Assembly: GCF_031082405.1 (NCBI RefSeq)
Contig: NZ_JAVHJU010000075.1
Coordinates: forward strand, 1 to 64,000
DNA length: 64,000 bases
Source: Amycolatopsis sp. A133
Lineage (GTDB): Bacteria > Actinomycetota > Actinomycetes > Mycobacteriales > Pseudonocardiaceae
Reading direction: 5' to 3'
In this document: piece after piece, positions 1-7,423 of the stretch
Position numbering within the stretch: the first letter of the stretch is position 1
How the letters are laid out: every line of letters begins with the position of its first letter
Program-made: the position numbers and the translations under genes
Notes under the pieces: model-generated
What the model saw: only the letters and a program-made list of their open reading frames with translations
Database searches by the model: none
Told to the model about the DNA's origin: nothing

Positions 1-54
1 GCGATACCACCCTCCATCACCACAGCCTGACCAGCACAAACCACGATGAAACAA

Positions 55-103
55 CCCCAATGTGGCGTTCGGTGCGTTGGACGCAACCAACGCCACATTG
101 GGG
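55..103. repeat. Inverted repeat of the CCACATTG family
   Basis: Perfect 15-base arms (CCCCAATGTGGCGTT at 55-69 and its complement at 89-103) around a 19-base loop. It lies just beyond the stop of the HesB-like gene at 132. The same core returns as a single copy at 46015-46041 and as a 30-base tandem at 46101-46250, so it belongs to a dispersed family. It may serve as a transcription terminator here. Bases 1-131 hold no other feature I can support. Confidence 0.75.
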
Positions 104-131
104 CGCTTGACGCCTGGGCCATCCGAAGTGG

Positions 132-422
132 TCAGCTTGTGTGCTGGGGCAGCACGGCGAACGCCACGCCGCCCGCTTCGTCCTCCTGGACGTCCAGGAC
201 CTTGTCCTCCAGCAGCGCCGCCGCCTGGGGCTCGAGGAACACCTTCGGGCCCTCCTCCGCTCCCAGCACGCTGTCGCCCTCGGCCGGCTCGGGGGCCACC
301 GACAGCGCCAGCTGGGCGCTCTCGCCGTCGGCGTTCTGGACGGCCAGGCGCAACCCGGCGTCGGCTCCCTGGCTCGTCAGTGCGGTGATCGCCTCGGCGG
401 CGGCTTCGGTCACGGTCAGCAT
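132..422 (-). CDS. HesB/IscA-like protein lacking cluster-ligand cysteines
   Basis: A 96-residue acidic protein that resembles the small HesB/IscA-fold proteins of actinobacteria. The expected arrangement is visible: N-terminal helix (LTVTEAAAEAI), beta-rich centre and a C-terminal stretch around VFLEPQAAALLEDKVLDVQE. It contains no cysteine at all, so it cannot bind a Fe-S cluster as true IscA does, and its role is unknown. The ATG at 422 is preferred over an upstream start because GGGAAGG lies about 8 bases before it. Calling it HesB-like rests on remembered family pattern; calling it a real gene is safer than the function. Confidence 0.7.
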   Translation of the reverse strand: MLTVTEAAAEAITALTSQGADAGLRLAVQNADGESAQLALSVAPEPAEGDSVLGAEEGPKVFLEPQAAALLEDKVLDVQEDEAGGVAFAVLPQHTS

Positions 423-498
423 CTTCGGCCTTCCCTTCGTCGCGGTCCGGTGCCGCCCCACGCTAGGGGCGGCCGAACGGGCGTGCAGTCTGAGCGGA

Positions 499-909
499 TC
501 AGCCCTGCCGGGCCGCGCGAATGGCGTCCGCCACCGATTCGCCGGCGTAGTCCGTCGTCTCCCGGCGGCCCTGGTTGGAGTGGCGGCGCGGCACGGTGTC
601 CTCCGGGACCACCGGCTCGAAGTCCGCCGGCGCGTCTTCGATCGTCTCGTCGAGCTCTACCGCCGACGTCGCCGCGAGCGGGCGCTCGGGAACCGGCTCC
701 GGCTCCGCGTCGGGCACCTCTTCGGCCAGGCGCAGGTCCATCGGCTCGCCTTCGCGGACCTCCCGGGGCGTGGTGCCGTAGCGGTTCGCGGCACTCCAGT
801 GCTCGGGCGGCTCGATGCCCTCCTCGAGCGAATCCACGCGCAGCTCGTCCTCGTCCAGCGCCTCGCTGGGGCTCAGGCTCTGCGATTCGGCCGAGTCACG
901 GTCACTCAC
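499..909 (-). CDS. DUF5709 domain-containing protein
   Basis: A 136-residue, strongly acidic, low-complexity soluble protein. The centre (residues about 28-70: EGIEPPEHWSAANRYGTT, then REGEPMDLRLAEEVPD) matches what I recall of DUF5709 proteins, common and uncharacterised in actinobacteria. The C-terminus ends with a short amphipathic helix (ESVADAIRAARQG). The GTG at 909 is chosen because AGGAGA stands 7 bases upstream. It is divergent from the GtrA gene across about 155 bases. No enzymatic motif or membrane segment is visible, and no function can be assigned. Confidence 0.75.
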   Translation of the reverse strand: MSDRDSAESQSLSPSEALDEDELRVDSLEEGIEPPEHWSAANRYGTTPREVREGEPMDLRLAEEVPDAEPEPVPERPLAATSAVELDETIEDAPADFEPVVPEDTVPRRHSNQGRRETTDYAGESVADAIRAARQG

Positions 910-1065
910 TGGCTGTCTCCTGGCGTCGGAAAGTTCGGAAAGTGTCGTCTCCGGTGACCTACCCCGGGCGACGGGGCAGCGAAACCCCGGGGTGTCGCCG
1001 GAATCACATTTCTTCAACCCGTTTAACACATTCACAAGTTTGTGAATGTCAGCTAGGTTGAGATC

Positions 1066-1551
1066 ATGGCCACCACCAGGTGCGCACCGGAGCACCGGCT
1101 GCTCGCCGCCGATCCGGACCGCCACCACGAACTCGGCACCCACGCGGCGTGGTACGTCGTGGCCGGCGTGGTGACGACCGGCCTGCAGGCCGTCCTGTTC
1201 CTCCTGCTGCACGACCAGCTCGGCGCCCAGGTGGCGAACCTGGTCGCGATCGCCCTCACCACGGTCGGGAACACCGAGTTCCACCGCCGCGTCACCTTCG
1301 CGGGGCGACGCAGCAACGCCGGGAAGCGGCACCTGCAGGACCTGCTCACCTTCGCCTTCTACGCCGGCTACGGCTCGGCCGTGCTGGCCGTCCTCGACGC
1401 CGTCGTCGACCGGCCGACGTCGTGGGAAGAAACCGGCACGCTGCTGCTGGCCAGCCTGGTCGGCGGGTTCGTGCGGTTCGCCGTGCTGCGCTGGTGGGTC
1501 TTCGCGCACCAGACCGAAACCGGACCGGCCAGGGCCGCGCACACCGGCTAG
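1066..1551 (+). CDS. GtrA family membrane protein
   Basis: A 161-residue integral membrane protein with four predicted hydrophobic helices (roughly residues 27-48, 55-73, 93-112 and 125-145). The GtrA signature is seen in the second half of helix 1, in the loop NTEFHRRVTFAGR, and in the final FVRFAVLRWWVFAHQ. GtrA proteins help flip or present lipid-linked sugars for cell-surface polysaccharides. No glycosyltransferase sits next to it, so the substrate is unknown. The DUF202 gene follows after 11 bases, which suggests co-transcription. Confidence 0.85.
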   Translation: MATTRCAPEHRLLAADPDRHHELGTHAAWYVVAGVVTTGLQAVLFLLLHDQLGAQVANLVAIALTTVGNTEFHRRVTFAGRRSNAGKRHLQDLLTFAFYAGYGSAVLAVLDAVVDRPTSWEETGTLLLASLVGGFVRFAVLRWWVFAHQTETGPARAAHTG

Positions 1552-1562
1552 CGTCTGCGGAC

Positions 1563-1916
1563 GTGGCGTCGGACGACATCAAGCCCCACGCGGGCGGCAC
1601 CGAACCGGACTACCGCTTCACGCTGGCCAACGAACGCACCTTCCTCGCCTGGCTCCGCACGGCACTGGGCCTGCTCGCGGGCGGCGTGGCCGTGCACCAG
1701 CTGGTGCCGTCGCCGGCCGCGGCGAGCGCGGTGCTCGCCGGGCTGTGCGTCCTGCTGGCCGCGGTCCTCGCCGCGACGGCGTACCCGCGGTGGCGGCGCG
1801 TGCAGATCGCGATGCGAGCCGGGGAGCCGCTGCCGCGGAGCTGGACGATCGTGGTGCTGACCGGCGGGCTGCTGGTGCTCATCGTCGCCGCGGCCGTGTT
1901 GCTGGCGCTCTCGTGA
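1563..1916 (+). CDS. DUF202 (YidH-like) membrane protein
   Basis: A 117-residue protein with the DUF202 hallmark RFTLANERTFLAWLRTALGLLAGG near residues 18-41, followed by three transmembrane helices (about 31-50, 52-74 and 94-115). The family is found in many bacteria as small inner-membrane proteins of unknown function, often in pairs. The start is a GTG 11 bases after the gtrA stop; no clear Shine-Dalgarno sequence precedes it. A second, shorter DUF202 gene follows at 2089, so this is a typical adjacent pair. Confidence 0.85.
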   Translation: MASDDIKPHAGGTEPDYRFTLANERTFLAWLRTALGLLAGGVAVHQLVPSPAAASAVLAGLCVLLAAVLAATAYPRWRRVQIAMRAGEPLPRSWTIVVLTGGLLVLIVAAAVLLALS

Positions 1917-2088
1917 GTGACACCGGAGTTCAGCGGACAGTGACGGCCGGAAAAACCGCCTCGACCACGGGTCCGTCGCGGCCGGGCGGCGGATCCCACC
2001 CCCGTGGGCGACGCCTCGAGCCGCGAATACCGGCGGTTCGCGATTATCGTGTCGTCAAAATTACCGTCACACCGCTCGAGATCCGGCC

Positions 2089-2385
2089 GTGACCACCCCC
2101 GCCGGCGCTCAGGCCGAGCGCACGGGGCTCGCGTGGCGGCGGACCGCACTGGCGTCCGCCGCCTGCACGGTACTGCTCCTGCACTCGGCGGCCCAGCGCC
2201 ATTGGGGTACCGCGCTGGTCCCCGCGGTGCTGGCCGCCGGGACATCCGCCCTGCTCGCGGCCTTCGGGATGCACCGCGAACGGGCCTTGCGGGCCGCCGA
2301 ACCGCCCCCGCCCGGCCGTGCACTGCCCGCGATCGCGTCGCTGGCCGTGACGGTGACTGCCGCTTCCGTGTTCGTCTTCCACTGA
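2089..2385 (+). CDS. DUF202 membrane protein, second copy
   Basis: A 98-residue protein with the short DUF202 motif AERTGLAWRRTALAS near the N-terminus and three hydrophobic helices (about 19-36, 42-60 and 80-97). It partners the DUF202 gene 172 bases upstream; such pairs presumably form a hetero-oligomer, which is an inference. The GTG start at 2089 is the first codon giving the complete motif. No enzymatic residue is recognisable. Confidence 0.8.
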   Translation: MTTPAGAQAERTGLAWRRTALASAACTVLLLHSAAQRHWGTALVPAVLAAGTSALLAAFGMHRERALRAAEPPPPGRALPAIASLAVTVTAASVFVFH

Positions 2386-2490
2386 CGAGTGAGCTCGGCA
2401 CATCCTGAAACCGATTAATCGCAATGTGCGCGGGCGGGTCGCGGGAACATCACGGTCCCTACTACTAACGGGGTATTGGTCGTTGAAATC

Positions 2491-2520
2491 TGGACTGACC
2501 CGCCCGGAGGTGCTTACGAT
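2491..2520 (+). promoter_or_regulatory. Candidate promoter of the ECF sigma gene
   Basis: TGGACT at 2491-2496 and TACGAT at 2515-2520 are separated by 18 bases. They resemble a housekeeping actinobacterial promoter and lie about 120 bases before the ECF sigma start. The match is modest and unproven. Confidence 0.3.
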
Positions 2521-2638
2521 TACCCTGCGTCGCACGGACCGCAGATCCGCCTCGATCAACCGGAGCATCTGCGATGGATCAGTTACGGAGTGTTGAACCC
2601 CCGGCAGCGACGGTCGAGGGTCGGCCGGGGAGACGACC

Positions 2639-3295
2639 ATGACAGCACCGCCGAGGACCACCGAAGTAACCGCTTCCGCGCTTCGCGATTATCGCACTCC
2701 CGAGTCATTGCCCCGCCCGGGCGGACGGCTCACCAAGGAGGACCTCGACCCCCTCGTGAAGGACGCGGGCGAGGGCAACCCGGCGGCGATCCACTCGCTG
2801 CTGCAGATGATCGAGCCGGTGGTGGTCCGCTACTGCCGGGCCCGGATGGGCGGCCGCGACCTCTCCTACCTGTCGGCCGACGACGTCGCCCAGGAAGTCT
2901 GCCTCGCCGTGCTCAAGGCGCTGCCCGACTACCAGGACCGCGGCGGGTCCTTCCTGTACCTGGTGCACGCGATCGCGGCCAACAAGGTCGCCGACGCCTA
3001 CCGCGCCGTCGCCCGCGACCGCTCCGAGCCCGTCCCCGAGCTGCCGGAGCGCCCGCTGGTCGCCGGCAACGAGCCCGAGTCCCACGCACTGCACCTCGAC
3101 CTCGGCGCCCGCCTCGGCCGGCTGCTCGCCACCCTCCCCCGGGTGCAGCAGGAGATCCTGACCCTGCGCATCGCGGTCGGCTTCTCGGCGACCGAAACCG
3201 CCGAAGCGCTCGGGATCTCCCCGGGCAACGTCCGCGTGACGCAGCACCGCGCCCTGACCCGGCTGCGCGGCATGATCCGCGACGACGAGTTCTGA
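2639..3295 (+). CDS. shbA: ECF RNA polymerase sigma factor, ShbA/SigD type
   Basis: A 218-residue sigma factor. Region 2 is at about residues 35-105 (ADDVAQEVCLAVLKALPDY, then the -10 reader FLYLVHAIAANKVADAYR) and region 4 at about 150-212 (LLATLPRVQQEILTLRI, then SATETAEALGISPGNVRVTQ). The long N-terminal helix LDPLVKDAGEGNPAAIHSLL and the YCRARMG stretch fit the ShbA group of Streptomyces and SigD of mycobacteria. ShbA directs transcription of the principal sigma gene in Streptomyces; here that role is inferred. No anti-sigma gene lies beside it. The gene ends head-to-head with the lactonase gene at a hairpin. Confidence 0.85.
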   Translation: MTAPPRTTEVTASALRDYRTPESLPRPGGRLTKEDLDPLVKDAGEGNPAAIHSLLQMIEPVVVRYCRARMGGRDLSYLSADDVAQEVCLAVLKALPDYQDRGGSFLYLVHAIAANKVADAYRAVARDRSEPVPELPERPLVAGNEPESHALHLDLGARLGRLLATLPRVQQEILTLRIAVGFSATETAEALGISPGNVRVTQHRALTRLRGMIRDDEF

Positions 3296-3299
3296 CCGG

Positions 3300-3346
3300 C
3301 GGGCGGGGAGACCTCTTCTACCCCCGGGGAGAGGTGGCCTCGCCCG
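3300..3346. terminator. Bidirectional terminator hairpin
   Basis: Arms at 3300-3316 and 3330-3346 pair at 14 of 17 positions around a 13-base loop. The hairpin sits immediately after the ECF sigma stop and contains the stop codon of the opposing lactonase gene (3318-3320), so it can serve both convergent transcripts. Confidence 0.6.
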
Positions 3347-4169
3347 CATCCAGCCGGTAGGTCGCGCGGGCGTTGTGCTCGAAGACCGCCAGGCGTTCCG
3401 CGTCCGACAGCGAGCCGGTCAGGGCGATCGCCGCGTCCACGACCAGCTCGTAGGACGCCGCCAGTTCGCAGACCGGCCAGTCCGAGCCGAACAGCAGGCG
3501 CGCCGGGCCGAACACCTCGAGCACGTGGTCGACGTACCGGCGCAGGTGCCCGACCTCCCACCCGGACCAGTTCGCCTCGGTGACCAGCCCGGACAGCTTG
3601 CACACCACGTTCTCGCGCGCCGCCAGCGCGGCCACGCCGGACGCCCACGGCTCCCACTCCCCCGCCGCGATCGGGGGCTTCGCCGCGTGGTCGAGGACCA
3701 GGCGCAGGTGGGGCAGGCGCAACGCCACCTCGGTCGCCGCGGGCAGCTGGGCGGGACGGATCAGCAGGTCGAACGCCAAGCCCGCCGCCGCGACGGTGCT
3801 CAGCCCGGCCATCACCTCGGGACGCAGCAGCCAGTCGTCGTCCGGTTCGGTCTCCACCTGGTGCCGGATGCCCACCAACGGGCCGTCGAGCGCGGCCAGC
3901 CGGTCGGCGACGTCCGTGGCCGTGAGGTCCACCCAGCCGACCACGCCCGCGATCACCGGCTCGGCCGCAGCGGTCGCGAGGAACTCCGCCGTCTCCTCCG
4001 CCGACGAGATCGTCTGCACCAGGATCGTCGCGTGCACCCCCGCCGCCTTCGTCACCGCGCGCAGGTCGTCGACGGTGTACGGGCGGCGGATCGGGTCCAG
4101 GGCCGCTCCCGCCATCCACGGGTACTCGCGCCGGGACGGGTCCCAGAGGTGGTGGTGCGCGTCGATCAT
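3318..4169 (-). CDS. Amidohydrolase-family sugar lactonase (L-fuconolactonase type)
   Basis: A 283-residue TIM-barrel amidohydrolase. The metal-binding start MIDAHHHLWDP is at residues 1-11, LVLDHAAKPP is in the middle and LLFGSDWPVCELAASY near residue 230, as in bacterial lactonases of the COG3618 group. It should open L-fucono-lactone to L-fuconate. It is last in a three-gene operon, its ATG overlapping the dehydrogenase stop by 4 bases. The context (fuconate dehydratase and FAH hydrolase downstream in the pathway) supports the substrate, but rhamnose- or galactose-type lactones cannot be excluded. Confidence 0.82.
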   Translation of the reverse strand: MIDAHHHLWDPSRREYPWMAGAALDPIRRPYTVDDLRAVTKAAGVHATILVQTISSAEETAEFLATAAAEPVIAGVVGWVDLTATDVADRLAALDGPLVGIRHQVETEPDDDWLLRPEVMAGLSTVAAAGLAFDLLIRPAQLPAATEVALRLPHLRLVLDHAAKPPIAAGEWEPWASGVAALAARENVVCKLSGLVTEANWSGWEVGHLRRYVDHVLEVFGPARLLFGSDWPVCELAASYELVVDAAIALTGSLSDAERLAVFEHNARATYRLDAGEATSPRG

Positions 4170-5143
4170 GAGTCTCCTTCGGCGATGACGACGTCGGCGC
4201 GCAGCAGTCCCGCGTCGATCAGCTCGGCCCACAGGGCGAGCGGCACGACCGCCCGCGCCCGCCGCGCGTTCACGGCGACCTGGTCCGGATCGTGCGCCCC
4301 GACGACCACCGAGACTACGGCGGGGTGCGCCATCGGCAACGCGAGCGCGGCTTCCGGCAGCTCGACGCCGTGCCGCGCGCAGATCTGCGCGATCCGCCCG
4401 GCCCGCTCGACCAGTTCCGGCGGCGCTTCGGCGTAGTCGTAGACCCGGCCCGGTTCAGCGGTCGCCAGGATGCCGCCGTTGAACGCGCCCCCGGCCACGA
4501 CGCGGACGTCCCGCGAAGCGCACAGCGGGAACAGCTCGTCCAGCGCGGGCTGGTCGAGCAGCGTGTAGCGGCCGGCCACCAGCAGGACGTCCAGATCGGT
4601 GCGGCGGACGAACTCGGCCAGCATCGGCGCCTGGTTCATCCCGGCGCCGAACGCGCCGATCACGCCCTGCTCCCGCAGTTCCCGCAGCGCCGGGAAGGCG
4701 CCGCGCAGCGCGTCCTCGAAGTGGTCGTCGGGGTCGTGGACGTACACGATGTCGACGCGGTCGAGGCCCAGCCTGGTCAGGCTCTCTTCGAGCGACCGCA
4801 GGACGCCGTCTCGGCTGAAGTCCCACCGGCGCTTGTACGCGGCCGGGACGGCGAAGCCCTGGTCGTCGCGGGCGCCGGCCCCGTCCGGGTTCGGCTCCAG
4901 CACGCGGCCCACCTTGGTCGAGAGCACGTACTCCTCCCGCGGGAACGCGCGCAGCGCCGCGCCCAGCCGGGCCTCCGACAGGCCCAGGCCGTAGTGGGGC
5001 GCGGTGTCGAAGTAGCGGACGCCCTCGTCCCACGCGCGCCGGACGGTCGCTTCGGCGGTCTCGTCGCTGATCGCGTGGTAGAGGTTGCCCAGCTGCGCGC
5101 AGCCGAGCCCCAGCGGGGACAGGGAGAGTTCCAACGCCGTCAC
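4166..5143 (-). CDS. Aldo/keto reductase, L-fucose dehydrogenase-like
   Basis: A 325-residue AKR with the expected catalytic tetrad visible: Asp and Tyr in RYFDTAPHYGLG, Lys in LSTKVGR, His in IVYVHDPDD. The family includes D-threo-aldose 1-dehydrogenase, which oxidises L-fucose to its lactone with NAD(P). The GTG start at 5143 overlaps the mutarotase stop (GTGA), giving translational coupling. It supplies the lactone for the hydrolase encoded next. Assignment to fucose follows from gene context. Confidence 0.82.
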   Translation of the reverse strand: MTALELSLSPLGLGCAQLGNLYHAISDETAEATVRRAWDEGVRYFDTAPHYGLGLSEARLGAALRAFPREEYVLSTKVGRVLEPNPDGAGARDDQGFAVPAAYKRRWDFSRDGVLRSLEESLTRLGLDRVDIVYVHDPDDHFEDALRGAFPALRELREQGVIGAFGAGMNQAPMLAEFVRRTDLDVLLVAGRYTLLDQPALDELFPLCASRDVRVVAGGAFNGGILATAEPGRVYDYAEAPPELVERAGRIAQICARHGVELPEAALALPMAHPAVVSVVVGAHDPDQVAVNARRARAVVPLALWAELIDAGLLRADVVIAEGDS

Positions 5144-5478
5144 TCCTTCACCGGCAGTTCCCAGACCAGCCCGATGCCGCTGTCGTCGCCGGAGTAGTCG
5201 TCTTCGACGGCCAGCAGCCCGGCCATCCTGGCCTGCCACGGGATGTTGGCGGGGTGGTCCCGCAGCGCCGCCCGCATCGCCCGGTAGTCGTCGACTTCGA
5301 GGACGTGGAAGAGGTCGAGTCCGTTACGCCAGATCCGCCAGGAGTGGACACCGGCTTCGCGCAGCGCGGTGTCCAGTTCGGGCGGGATGACGGCGTGGAC
5401 GGACTCGTACTCGGCTTCCTTGCCCGGTTTGAGCCGGGTGTGCAGAGCCACTCTTTGAGGGGTGCGTTGGTGGGTCAT
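5140..5478 (-). CDS. L-rhamnose/L-fucose mutarotase (RhaM family)
   Basis: A 112-residue protein of the dimeric RhaM (formerly DUF718) fold. The motifs RVALHTRLKPGKEAEYESVH, HSWRIWRNGLDLFHVLEV and PANIPWQARMAGLLAVE carry the conserved histidine, tyrosine and tryptophans of the family. It interconverts sugar anomers before oxidation. The ATG at 5478 has AAGGAG 7 bases upstream, unlike an earlier in-frame start. It is first in the operon mutarotase-dehydrogenase-lactonase and divergent from the FadR-type regulator. Confidence 0.85.
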   Translation of the reverse strand: MTHQRTPQRVALHTRLKPGKEAEYESVHAVIPPELDTALREAGVHSWRIWRNGLDLFHVLEVDDYRAMRAALRDHPANIPWQARMAGLLAVEDDYSGDDSGIGLVWELPVKE

Positions 5479-5523
5479 CACCACTCCTTCACCGGGACAT
5501 GGCACGCTGGGGTGTACCACGAA

Positions 5524-5534
5524 ACATCCGAGGT
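5524..5534. promoter_or_regulatory. Candidate sugar-regulon operator, imperfect copy
   Basis: ACATCCGAGGT between the divergent mutarotase and regulator genes differs by one base from the perfect palindrome ACATCCGATGT found at 12946, upstream of the other catabolic operon. It lies 24 bases before the regulator start, which also suggests autoregulation. Confidence 0.45.
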
Positions 5535-5558
5535 CTGTTGCAGGGAAGGGCGGACACG

Positions 5559-6296
5559 ATGCCCGTCACCGATGTCGCGATCGACAAGATCAAGGACATG
5601 ATCATCTCCGGCGAGCTGGCGCCGGGCGACCGGCTGCCGAAGGAGGCCGAGCTGGCCCAGCGGCTCGGGCTGTCGCGCAGTTCCCTGCGGGAGGCGGTCA
5701 AGGCGTTGTGCCTGATCCGGGTCCTCGACGTCCGCCAGGGCGACGGCACGTACGTCACCAGCCTCGAGCCCAACCTGCTGCTCGACGCCATGACGTTCGT
5801 GGTCGACTTCCACCGCGACGACACCGTGCTGGACTTCCTGGCCGTGCGCCGGATCCTCGAGCCCGCCGCGACCGCGCTGGCCGCGCTGCACATGAGCGAC
5901 GAGGACATCGCGGAGCTGGGCACGCTGCTCAGCGAGCTGGAGGACGCCCCGACCGTCGAGGCGCTGGTCGCCAACGACCTGCAGTTCCACCGCAAGATCG
6001 CCGACGGCTCCGGCAACCCCGTGCTCTGCTCGCTGCTCGACAGCCTCTCCGGGCCGACCGCCCGCGCCCGGATCTGGCGCGGCCTCACCCAGGAGGGCGC
6101 GGTCGCGAAGACCCGCGAACAGCACACGGCGATCTACGAGGCCATCGCCGCGCGCGAGCCGGAACTGGCCCGGTCGTGGGCGACCGTGCACGTCGCGGGC
6201 GTGGAGCAGTGGCTGCGCAACGCCCTGGGCACCGCGGACGACCCGACAGTGCCCGTGCCCGACTCGGACGCCGAGCCGGCCGCGGAAGCCTCGTAG
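5559..6296 (+). CDS. FadR-family (GntR/FCD) transcriptional regulator of the fucose cluster
   Basis: A 245-residue repressor. The N-terminal winged helix (about residues 5-65) contains DRLPKEAELAQRLGLSRSSLREAVKAL, and the C-terminal all-helical FCD ligand domain (about 85-225) carries the metal-site pattern with FHRKIADGSGN and EQHTAIYEAI. FCD domains usually bind sugar acids. Start: ATG at 5559 with GGGAAGG upstream. Its position between the two arms of the pathway makes it the likely regulator, acting through ACATCCGATGT-like sites. Confidence 0.88.
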   Translation: MPVTDVAIDKIKDMIISGELAPGDRLPKEAELAQRLGLSRSSLREAVKALCLIRVLDVRQGDGTYVTSLEPNLLLDAMTFVVDFHRDDTVLDFLAVRRILEPAATALAALHMSDEDIAELGTLLSELEDAPTVEALVANDLQFHRKIADGSGNPVLCSLLDSLSGPTARARIWRGLTQEGAVAKTREQHTAIYEAIAAREPELARSWATVHVAGVEQWLRNALGTADDPTVPVPDSDAEPAAEAS

Positions 6297-6319
6297 CACC
6301 ACCCACCCACCTCTCCGCG

Positions 6320-6365
6320 GTCGTGAGTGGCAAGGCGGGTTCTAACCCGCGTTACCACTCACGAC
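6320..6365. repeat. GTGAGTG-type dispersed palindrome
   Basis: A 46-base imperfect inverted repeat between two convergent genes (regulator and ABC permease). Outer arms are GTCGTGAGTGG and its near-complement; the inner core is GCGGGTT and AACCCGC. A close relative stands at 14333-14376, also between convergent genes. It probably terminates both transcripts. Confidence 0.75.
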
Positions 6366-6409
6366 CAGCCGCGGCAGACTCGGAACGTCGGATCTTCACG
6401 GCGTGCAGG

Positions 6410-7423
6410 TCAGGTTTGGGGCTTTCCGCCCGCGTACCGGGCGATGATCAGCGCGACCAGGATGATGGCGCCGTAGATCGCCCCCTGCCACTCCGCGGTG
6501 ACGTGCGCGTAGTTGAGCAGGCTCGACACCGACGACAGCAGCAGGACGCCGGTGAGGGCGCCGACCAGGGTGCCCTTGCCGCCGTCGAGCGAGACGCCGC
6601 CGATCACCGCCGCCGCGAAGACCTGCAGGATCATCCCGGAGCCCTGGTTCGCGCCCAGTGCACCGACGTAACCGGTGTAGGCGAGCCCGCCGATCGCGGC
6701 CAGGATCCCGGCGACGACGAACACCGCCCAGGCGATCCGGTCGACGCGCACCCCGGCCGCCCGCGCGGCTTCGCGGTTGCCGCCGATCGCGTACAGCGCG
6801 CGGCCGACGCGGTGGTAGCGCAGCACCCAGCCGGCGACCGCGAACAGCAGCGCCGCCAGCCACACCGACATCGGCAGCCCGAGGAACGTCGTCGTCGCCA
6901 GGTTGGTGAACGAGTCGGGCAGGTTGAACAGCGTCTTGCCCTTGGTCGAGCCGACCTGCACCCCGCGGAGCACGGTGAGCATGGCCAGGGTGACGATGAA
7001 GGCGTTCAGCTTCAGCTTCACGATCAGGAAGCCGTTGACGAACCCGACGAGCGCGCCGCACAGCGGGATCACCAGCAGCCCGACCGCGGCGGGCAGTTCG
7101 GCGCCGAAGCCCGCCGACGCCGCCGGGATCACGATCATCGCACCGAGCGCCGGCGCCAGGCCCATCGTGGATTCCAGCGACAGGTCGAACTTGCCGGTGA
7201 TCAGCACCAGCGACTCGCCCAGCACGACCAGCGACAGCGCGGCCGACGCGGTCAGGATGCTGACGATGTTGCTCCAGCCGACGAAGGTGTCGTCGACCAG
7301 ACCGCCGATGAGGAACACCACGACCAGCGCGGGCAGCAAGGCGAGTTCACGCAGCCAAACGGCTTTGCGGCGGCGCGGTGGCGCGGGGAGCTTTGTCTGC
7401 GGGGAAGTCATCACGTCGGTCAC
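6410..7423 (-). CDS. Sugar ABC transporter permease (CUT2/RbsC type)
   Basis: A 337-residue polytopic permease with about 8-10 hydrophobic helices. It has the family signature at about residues 240-280 (GGNREAARAAGVRVDRIAWAVF) and the conserved coupling region GVSLDGGKGTLVGALTG. It forms the channel of a ribose-type importer. The GTG start at 7423 overlaps the ATPase stop (GTGA); an ATG 12 bases further in is the alternative. Third gene of the binding protein-ATPase-permease set; only one permease is encoded, as usual for a homodimeric CUT2 system. Confidence 0.88.
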   Translation of the reverse strand: MTDVMTSPQTKLPAPPRRRKAVWLRELALLPALVVVFLIGGLVDDTFVGWSNIVSILTASAALSLVVLGESLVLITGKFDLSLESTMGLAPALGAMIVIPAASAGFGAELPAAVGLLVIPLCGALVGFVNGFLIVKLKLNAFIVTLAMLTVLRGVQVGSTKGKTLFNLPDSFTNLATTTFLGLPMSVWLAALLFAVAGWVLRYHRVGRALYAIGGNREAARAAGVRVDRIAWAVFVVAGILAAIGGLAYTGYVGALGANQGSGMILQVFAAAVIGGVSLDGGKGTLVGALTGVLLLSSVSSLLNYAHVTAEWQGAIYGAIILVALIIARYAGGKPQT

